Positions 1 to 5,547 of a DNA stretch of 5,547 nt are shown piece after piece. Made by a program: the position numbers and the translations under genes. The DNA is taken from contig JBBQTN010000312.1 of NCBI GenBank assembly GCA_038213195.1, forward strand, positions 1-5,547, read 5' to 3'. This stretch comes from JAODBQ01 sp038213195. Lineage in GTDB: Bacteria > Actinomycetota > Acidimicrobiia > Acidimicrobiales > Ilumatobacteraceae. The number at the start of each line of letters is the position of its first letter. The first letter of the stretch is position 1. The notes under the pieces are model-generated. The model had not been told where the DNA came from and searched no databases. It was given only the letters and a program-made list of their open reading frames with translations.

Positions 1-1040
1 TGGCTGTGTTCGAGCAGCCGCCAGACTCGGCGGGCGAGGTAGCGCTTGATGCATCGCGTGGCTTCGCGTTCGGTCTTGCCCTCGGCGACGCGGCGGGCGA
101 TGTAGGCCTTGGTGTTCGGGTCGCAGCGCCGCTTCGTGACCGCGACCATGTGGAGGGCCCAGTTGAGTTGTCGGTCGCCGCCCTTGTTGAGCCGATGGCG
201 TGTCTGGTTCTGGCCGGAGGTGGCCGGCACAGGTGAAGTGCCGCCGAGGCGGGCGAATGCTGCCTCGCTGTGGCAGCGGCCGGGATGCGACCAGGCGATG
301 TAGAACTGCGCGGCGGTGATGTAGCCGACGCCGCGCTCGGCGACGAGTTGCGGCGCGGCTTGATCGAGCAGGGCTTTGAGGGCGCGGTCGTGCTCGTCGA
401 TCTCGGTGTCGAGGAGCTGGATCCGTCGGGCCAGGGATCGCATGGAGCTGCGTGTGGCACGTTCGTGGACTGCAGCGCTGGGCCGGTCGCGGAACGTTGC
501 GCATGCTGCGATCTGGTTGGCGGTGCGCAGTCCGCGTAGCTCGGCGCGCAACGATTCGTCGACCGTCACGATCAGTGCCTTCAGCTCGTTGACTGCGCCG
601 GTGCGGGCGCGCACGGCTGCGGCCCTGGTCATTGCGTGGACGCGTATCGCTTCACGGACGCCATCGTGGGCACGCGGAACCGACAGCCGCTTGCGGCCGA
701 GCATCTCTCGAGCAGCGCGCACGGCATCCAACGCATCGGACTTCGCCCCGTCTTTGGTCTTGCGCGTCGGCCGGTCGAACTCGATGACCCACTCGCCGTG
801 TCGTTCGAGCGCCACCGTGAGACCGCGGCCGTAGCCGGCTGAGCCCTCGATGACCCAGGCCCGTTCACCCTCGAGACTGTGGCTATCTACGAACGCGATC
901 GCCTCGCCGTAACCGTCCCTGGTCGCTGGAAAGCGGTCCTCGGCGACGACGCCGGCGCTTCGCGCGTCGAGCACTGCGAGGGTGATCCAATCGCGGTCGG
1001 GATCGACACCGACGACGTGATCGACGAGTTCTGCAAGCAT
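1..1040 (-). CDS. IS110-family transposase (DEDD recombinase), 3' end beyond window
   Basis: This is the RNA-guided recombinase of an IS110-type insertion sequence, which excises and integrates the element through a circular intermediate. The frame is open from ATG at 1040 to the left edge (346 codons, no stop), so the C-terminus is cut by the window; family members are usually about 340-400 residues. The N-terminal RuvC-like domain (about 1-160) has the DEDD tetrad: D13 in VGVDPDRD, E65 in VIEGSAGYG, D102 and D105 in KSDALDA. A helical linker (about 195-230) leads to the Transposase_20-type domain, with GVGYITA at 237-243, ARLGGTSP at 263-270 and SGQNQTRHRLNKGGDRQLN from S275, the probable catalytic serine. 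A GGAGG ten bases upstream supports this start. No frameshift is seen, so it may be active. The family call is from recognised motifs; no database search was made. Confidence 0.93.
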   Translation of the reverse strand, partial: MLAELVDHVVGVDPDRDWITLAVLDARSAGVVAEDRFPATRDGYGEAIAFVDSHSLEGERAWVIEGSAGYGRGLTVALERHGEWVIEFDRPTRKTKDGAKSDALDAVRAAREMLGRKRLSVPRAHDGVREAIRVHAMTRAAAVRARTGAVNELKALIVTVDESLRAELRGLRTANQIAACATFRDRPSAAVHERATRSSMRSLARRIQLLDTEIDEHDRALKALLDQAAPQLVAERGVGYITAAQFYIAWSHPGRCHSEAAFARLGGTSPVPATSGQNQTRHRLNKGGDRQLNWALHMVAVTKRRCDPNTKAYIARRVAEGKTEREATRCIKRYLARRVWRLLEHS

Positions 1041-1050
1041 GACGATAGAA

Positions 1051-1055
1051 CCTCC
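1051..1055 (-). promoter_or_regulatory. Ribosome binding site of the transposase
   Basis: GGAGG on the minus strand lies ten bases before the ATG at 1040. The frame stays open upstream of this ATG for some distance, so this site is what decides the start. The spacing is slightly long but acceptable. Confidence 0.6.
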
Positions 1056-1081
1056 GGAGAGAGTGTTTCGGTCGGTGCCGG

Positions 1082-1105
1082 CCTGGGAGGAACCGCTACG
1101 CCAGG
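1082..1105 (-). other. Hairpin with large loop, possible donor-binding loop
   Basis: CCTGG and CCAGG pair around a 14-base loop (CGTAGCGGTTCCTC on the minus strand). It is the stem nearest the transposase start. In known IS110 bridge RNAs the donor-binding loop is the 3' one, so the assignment is by order only. Confidence 0.35.
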
Positions 1106-1181
1106 ACTGTGATGAGTCACACCGCAAGGTGGACAGGCTTCTGATCAGGACAGCAGCAGGCCAGCCCGGCATCGGCAACCA

Positions 1182-1216
1182 CGACGGACATATCACTGCA
1201 AGTGCATCGTCCGTCG
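1182..1216 (-). other. Hairpin with 8-bp stem in the IS110 upstream region
   Basis: CGACGGAC (1182-1189) and GTCCGTCG (1209-1216) are perfect inverted repeats around a 19-base interval. That interval holds a smaller inverted repeat, CACT/AGTG (1194-1197 and 1201-1204) with a three-base loop. It is the strongest stem in the gap. In a bridge RNA it would be either the 5' structural stem-loop or the stem carrying the target-binding loop. Confidence 0.55.
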
Positions 1217-1337
1217 CCGGCCGAGCAAATCCGAGAACGGGTCACGCCGTCGTCACCGACACCAACCCTCGCCGATCCCCACGACCGACTCCGTGATACT
1301 CACAGTCCGAGAACGCCGCTGTCGGGCACCCGAGACT

Positions 1338-1355
1338 GCCCGGTTCACGCCGGGC
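1338..1355. repeat. Inverted repeat overlapping a direct-repeat copy
   Basis: GCCCGG and CCGGGC flank the six bases TTCACG, giving a perfect 6-bp inverted repeat. It overlaps copy 1 of CGGTTCACGCC. It could be an operator or part of an RNA hairpin; in GC-rich DNA a stem of this size can also arise by chance. Confidence 0.35.
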
Positions 1356-1356
1356 G
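1341..1356. repeat. Direct repeat CGGTTCACGCC, copy 1
   Basis: Eleven bases are identical to 1508-1518, and 15 of 16 match when extended to 1356 and 1523. The copies are 167 bases apart in the same orientation, and the second lies about 45 bases before the ATPase start. Confidence 0.4.
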
Positions 1357-1507
1357 ACTCACCCCGGCCACATCCCCGCCGAGCTACGGCCGCCGTTGAC
1401 GAGCGTGCACTCGCCTCCGGCGCCGCTACGAACTGGTTCCCGACCGGCGCGGACTCCCGCACCGCGACAGGCCGGCGTGCTGACGGCCTTCTCACCACGC
1501 GGGCGAT

Positions 1508-1523
1508 CGGTTCACGCCCGGCG
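1508..1523. repeat. Direct repeat CGGTTCACGCC, copy 2
   Basis: This is the second copy of the 11-base repeat, ending about 40 bases upstream of the ATPase ATG at 1563, where a regulator site would be plausible. No palindromic LacI-type operator is evident, so a regulatory role is only inferred from position. Confidence 0.35.
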
Positions 1524-1550
1524 GCGAGGTTCGGAGTGACCAAGCGGATC

Positions 1551-1556
1551 TAGGGT
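1551..1556 (+). promoter_or_regulatory. Either -10 box of a leaderless promoter or weak RBS of the ATPase
   Basis: TAGGGT ends six bases before the ATG at 1563. It fits the TANNNT -10 pattern placed so that transcription starts at or next to the ATG, a common arrangement in Actinobacteria. The overlapping AGGG at 1552-1555 could instead be a weak Shine-Dalgarno seven bases from the ATG. No clear -35 box is seen at the usual distance, so the two readings cannot be separated by eye. Confidence 0.35.
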
Positions 1557-1562
1557 GCTCGC

Positions 1563-2729
<1,167 letters not shown>

Positions 2730-2731
2730 CG

Positions 2732-3688
2732 TCAGCCCTTCACCGAACCGGCGAGGATGCCGCGGACGAAGAACCGCTGCAACAGGAAGAACACTGCGAG
2801 CGGCACTGCGGCTTGGAGGAACGCTCCGGCAGTCAGCAAGTGCTCGAATTGGCCGAACTGGCCGGTCTGGGCGGCGATGACGACCGTTGACGGTGCCGCG
2901 CTCTCGTTGGCTCCGACCATCGTGACCGCGATCAGGTAGTCGTTCCAGGTCCACAGGAACTGGAAGATGGCGAACGCAGCGAGCACCGGTACCGACAACG
3001 GCAACACGAGCTTGTAGAAGATCTTGAAGTGGTTGGCGCCGTCGATCCGGGCCGACTCGAAGATGTCCTTCGGCAATGACGAGATGTAGTTGTGGAGCAG
3101 GAAGATCGCAAACGGCATGGCGAACGCGGTGTGGGTGAGCCAGACCGCCGTGGTCGTGCCGGCGAGGTTGAGGTCAGGAAAGACCGTGATCGTCTTGTCG
3201 AACCAGGGGATCGTCCAGTGCGCACCGTTGACGTACATCAGGAGCAACGGGATGAGCGCGACCTGGAGTGGCACGGCGAGCAAGGCGACCGTGCCGATGA
3301 ACAGCCCTTCGCGGTGCTTGAACTCGATCCACGCGAAGGCGTAGGCGGCGAAAGCGGCGAACGCGATCGGGATGATCGTCGCCGGCAGGGCAATGGCGAG
3401 TGAGTTGGTGAGACCCTGCTTCATGCCGCCCGCCGCCGTCGTGCCGAGCACCTGGCGGTAGTTGTCGAGGGTGAGTCCGGAGAGATTGCCCCTGAGCACG
3501 GTCCACCACCCGCTGCTGCGTTGCTGATCACGCGAGCGAACCGAGTTGACGAGCAGCCCGATCGTCGGAACGCTCCACAGGAGCACCAGGAGCCACAGCA
3601 CCCACGTGGGGATGGAGCGAAGGAACCGATAGAGGCCGCTCGCCGTGCCGCCCGAGGGACGGTTCGGATCGACGATGCCGCCGTTCAT
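2732..3688 (-). CDS. aglG: Sugar ABC transporter permease, AglG/MalG type
   Basis: This inner-membrane channel subunit of a CUT1-type sugar importer has 318 residues, near the family norm. About six membrane segments are visible: 28-48, 93-118, 128-150, 179-200, 231-255 and 288-304. The EAA loop that docks onto the ATPase is ESARIDGA (211-218) followed by LP at 229-230. The SGWW stretch (59-62) and the ending FFVRGILAGSVKG are typical of AglG-like proteins as I recall them, hence alpha-glucosides (maltose, trehalose, sucrose type) as a tentative substrate. The ATG at 3688 is chosen because it overlaps the stop of the upstream permease as ATGA and has AGAGGAA (3695-3701) at good spacing. The frame is open further upstream, but that would overlap the other permease and reads as arginine/histidine-rich nonsense. 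Its stop lies two bases from the stop of the convergent ATPase gene. Confidence 0.9.
   Translation of the reverse strand: MNGGIVDPNRPSGGTASGLYRFLRSIPTWVLWLLVLLWSVPTIGLLVNSVRSRDQQRSSGWWTVLRGNLSGLTLDNYRQVLGTTAAGGMKQGLTNSLAIALPATIIPIAFAAFAAYAFAWIEFKHREGLFIGTVALLAVPLQVALIPLLLMYVNGAHWTIPWFDKTITVFPDLNLAGTTTAVWLTHTAFAMPFAIFLLHNYISSLPKDIFESARIDGANHFKIFYKLVLPLSVPVLAAFAIFQFLWTWNDYLIAVTMVGANESAAPSTVVIAAQTGQFGQFEHLLTAGAFLQAAVPLAVFFLLQRFFVRGILAGSVKG
3685..3688 (-). other. ATGA stop-start overlap of the two permeases
   Basis: The TGA of the AglF-like gene and the ATG of the AglG-like gene share two bases on the minus strand. This supports one transcript and coupled, near-equal translation of the two subunits that form the heterodimeric channel. 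Confidence 0.85.
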
Positions 3689-5547
3689 GCGGCGTTCCTC
3701 TGCATGCGGCGGATGTTGATGACCATCACCGGGATCACGGAGACGAACAGCACGACGGCGAGCGCCGAGCCGAGGCCGAGATCCGAGAAGCTGAACGCAC
3801 GTTGGAACATCTCGTTGGCGATGACCTGGGTGCCGAAGCTGCCGTTGGTCATCGCGTAGACGATGTCGAAGACCTTCATCACGGTCACGAACAGCGCCGT
3901 GATCACGACGCCGATGGTCGGGGCGATCTGCGGAAGCGTGATCTTCCAGAACACCTGCGACTCGGTGGCTCCGTCGACCTTGGCCGCCTCGGTCAGTTCG
4001 GTCGGCACCGCCTTGATCGCCGCCGACAGGATCACCATCGCGAATCCCACCTGGACCCAGATCAGCACCACCATCAACCACATGTTGTTGAACGGTGCCT
4101 CCTGCACGAACAACACCGGGTGCGCCTCCACCTTCCCGTCAGCCCTCACGAATCCGCCGAGCCCCGGCCCGAGGAGCCGGTAGATGAGGTAGCCCACGAC
4201 GATGAGGAACCCGGTCGAAACCACGGCGGTGGTCGTTGTCCTGGCGTCGATCCCGCGCTTGACGAGGTAGACCAGACCGGCGGCGATCGAACTCAGGATG
4301 ACAACAGCGATCGCGCGTGAGGCGCTCGAGGTGCTGACCTGCCCGAGCCAGACCCACATCGCGTTGAGCACGCCCGTCTGGGGCTCGGAGATGTCCCGAG
4401 CCTGGTACATGAACCGCCAGATGATCCCCGCCCCGATGAAGGAGATCGCCATCGGGAGGAAGATCAGTGACTTGGCCGCATTCTCGGCTCTCGCCCGGTC
4501 GGCGAGCACGGCGACGGCGAGACCGATCGTCGTCGCCAGCGTGACGACGACGATGACCCACCAGATGTTGTTGAAGATCGTGCCGCGGATCGTCGACAAC
4601 ACGGCACACGCAAGGACGAAGAAGCCGAACAAGATCACTCCGACCGACCCGGGCCCGCGCTCGAAGCGCTGGCGCGTGCGGCGACCGGCGACGATCCCGA
4701 CGATGACACCGACGACGATCACCGCCAGCGCGAACCACCAGAGCCGGCTCGTGAAGATGTTCTGCCACCTGTCGAGGTTCACCGAGTTCTTGTTGGTGAA
4801 GATCTTCTCGTAGTTGTCGACGCCGACGGACTTGGATCCGTTGCGATTGCGGAACGACAGGTAGATCGTGCGCAGCAGCGGGATGAGGAGGCCGATGATG
4901 ATGAACGCCAGGGCGGGCGTGATGAAGATCCAGGCCCGCGAGCGCTGGTCGGTCCGGCGTCGTCTGGTCGCGTTCGGCTCCATGGCGAGGCCGAAGCGCG
5001 CCCCGAGGACCGCTGCTGGCACCACGGTGGCGAGGAGCACTTCGGTACGTGTGCCAGCGCCGATGTCAGCGCCACCCCACGCACCGACGAACCAGCCGAC
5101 GCCGGCGCCGGTGAGCGCCGAGAAGGGTGCGGTCGCCCGGCCGTAGCGCCAGAGACCGATCAACCCGAACAGGCCCGCCCCGACGACGACGCAGATGGAC
5201 AGCTTGCCCCAGTCGAGTGCCGGCCACGCCTTCTGGTCGAGGGCGAGCCCGGTGAGGAGCCCGAAGGCCGTGAACCCGATGACAGCGAGCGGCAGTCGGG
5301 CCAACTGCGGGCGAGTCGCGCTGAGGAAGAACATCACGAGCCCGAGGGCGGCCCCACCGATCAGCCCCCACAGCGGGCCGTTGATGTCGAACGGCCGTGT
5401 CCTCCAACCGGTCAAGTCGTCGAACAAGCCTTGCCCGGGGACGTGCCATCGCTTGTGGACGAGCCTGTCGAGCAAGCCGTTGGCTTCGGCCACGAAGTAA
5501 CCGACGAATCCGATGGTGGCACCGAGGATGGAGTTGAAGCGCGTCCA
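3685..5547 (-). CDS. aglF: Sugar ABC transporter permease, AglF/MalF type, with large extra membrane regions; 5' end beyond window
   Basis: This is the partner channel subunit of the importer; 620 residues are visible and the start is beyond the right edge. The GTG at 5493 is not chosen, because the frame continues upstream with WTRFNSILGATIGFVGYF, a probable membrane segment. Numbering from the first visible codon, about 1-190 is an extension with some six glycine-rich hydrophobic segments, ended by an RRRR cluster (195-198). The permease core begins near 205 (ITPALAFIIIGLLIPLLRT). AglF-like blocks follow: NNIWWVIVVVTLA (about 327), FLPMAISFIGAGIIWRFMY (363-381), NNMWLMVVLIWVQ (487-499), the EAA loop EAAKVDGA (520-527) with LP at 537-538, and KVFDIVYAMTNGSFGTQV. 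Two segments between core blocks (about 270-321 and 411-463) each look like an added membrane pair. Typical relatives have about 300-340 residues. The last four bases overlap the AglG-like start. Confidence 0.88.
   Translation of the reverse strand, partial: WTRFNSILGATIGFVGYFVAEANGLLDRLVHKRWHVPGQGLFDDLTGWRTRPFDINGPLWGLIGGAALGLVMFFLSATRPQLARLPLAVIGFTAFGLLTGLALDQKAWPALDWGKLSICVVVGAGLFGLIGLWRYGRATAPFSALTGAGVGWFVGAWGGADIGAGTRTEVLLATVVPAAVLGARFGLAMEPNATRRRRTDQRSRAWIFITPALAFIIIGLLIPLLRTIYLSFRNRNGSKSVGVDNYEKIFTNKNSVNLDRWQNIFTSRLWWFALAVIVVGVIVGIVAGRRTRQRFERGPGSVGVILFGFFVLACAVLSTIRGTIFNNIWWVIVVVTLATTIGLAVAVLADRARAENAAKSLIFLPMAISFIGAGIIWRFMYQARDISEPQTGVLNAMWVWLGQVSTSSASRAIAVVILSSIAAGLVYLVKRGIDARTTTTAVVSTGFLIVVGYLIYRLLGPGLGGFVRADGKVEAHPVLFVQEAPFNNMWLMVVLIWVQVGFAMVILSAAIKAVPTELTEAAKVDGATESQVFWKITLPQIAPTIGVVITALFVTVMKVFDIVYAMTNGSFGTQVIANEMFQRAFSFSDLGLGSALAVVLFVSVIPVMVINIRRMQRNAA
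3695..3701 (-). promoter_or_regulatory. Ribosome binding site deciding the AglG-like start
   Basis: AGAGGAA on the minus strand lies six bases before the ATG at 3688, inside the last codons of the upstream permease. Together with the ATGA stop-start overlap it points to translational coupling and excludes the longer open frame as the real gene. Confidence 0.65.

Larger units (their letters stand above)
1041..1300 (-). ncRNA. Candidate bridge RNA in the IS110 left end
   Basis: IS110-group elements transcribe a structured bridge RNA from the non-coding end upstream of the transposase; its two internal loops pair with target and donor DNA. On the transposase strand this interval shows four hairpins in order: GTCG-GTGA-CGAC (1249-1260, GNRA-type loop); CGACGGAC/GTCCGTCG closing a 19-base loop (1182-1216); GTC-CACC/GGTG-GAC with a TTGC loop and one bulged base (1116-1134); and CCTGG/CCAGG closing a 14-base loop (1082-1105). 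Position, strand and a series of stems with large loops fit a bridge RNA. The ends are guesses, no promoter was identified, and folding was done by eye. Guide assignment is not possible without the other end of the element. Confidence 0.5.
1301..1562. other. Non-coding stretch: IS end and ATPase promoter region
   Basis: No convincing gene is visible. Open frames on both strands here (up to 96 codons) give arginine- and alanine-rich translations without recognisable domains, as expected of GC-rich non-coding DNA. The insertion-sequence boundary probably falls here or just to the left, but IS110 elements generally lack terminal inverted repeats and target duplications, so it cannot be placed. 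The right part must contain the promoter of the ATPase gene. An 11-base direct repeat is described separately. Confidence 0.5.

Noticed and set aside
1430..1440. Small inverted repeat GAAC-TG-GTTC as an operator
   Set aside because: A four-base arm is too short to claim and nothing else supports a binding site there.
1253..1543. Minus-strand open frame of 96 codons in the gap
   Set aside because: The translation is rich in Arg, Ala and Ser with no recognisable domain, an overlapping plus-strand frame of similar size exists, and the region must hold the IS end and the ATPase promoter.
1293..1553. Plus-strand open frame of 86 codons directly before the ATPase gene
   Set aside because: Its composition is that of random GC-rich sequence, no domain or convincing ribosome site is seen, and it lies over the promoter region.
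3689..4081. N-terminal extension of the AglG-like permease to position 4081
   Set aside because: The extra 131 residues lie in a second frame of the AglF-like gene and read as Asp/Arg/His-rich nonsense; the ATG at 3688 has both a ribosome site and an ATGA overlap.

Overview
The window is GC-rich, with G or C dominating third codon positions. Gene style (MalK-like ATPase with a long actinobacterial-type C-terminal insertion, a possible leaderless promoter) suggests a high-GC actinobacterium. The class (for example Acidimicrobiia) is a guess; no rRNA or marker gene is present to fix it.

Layout. (1) Positions 1-1040, minus strand: a nearly complete IS110-family transposase gene whose 3' end lies beyond the left edge. 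It carries the DEDD RuvC-like tetrad and the C-terminal serine domain. (2) Positions 1041-1562: no convincing protein gene. The part next to the transposase contains several hairpins on the transposase strand, in the place where IS110-group elements encode their bridge RNA. The part next to position 1562 must hold the promoter of the next gene; the insertion-sequence end lies somewhere between and cannot be placed. (3) Positions 1563-2729, plus strand: a MalK/UgpC/MsiK-type ATPase of a carbohydrate importer. (4) Positions 2732-3688 and 3685-5547, minus strand: two permeases resembling AglG and AglF of alpha-glucoside importers, overlapping by ATGA. The upstream permease is the larger one and runs off the right edge.

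How the genes work together. AglF-like and AglG-like proteins would form the membrane channel and the ATPase would energise it; a lipid-anchored sugar-binding protein (AglE-like) is expected beyond the right edge but is not visible. The ATPase is transcribed towards the permeases, with two bases between the stop codons, so it is a separate transcription unit. The transposase and ATPase genes are divergent and share the 522-base gap.

Most worth a second look are the candidate bridge RNA and the unusual AglF-like permease. The latter has about 200 extra N-terminal residues rich in membrane segments and two internal insertions that each look like a membrane hairpin.
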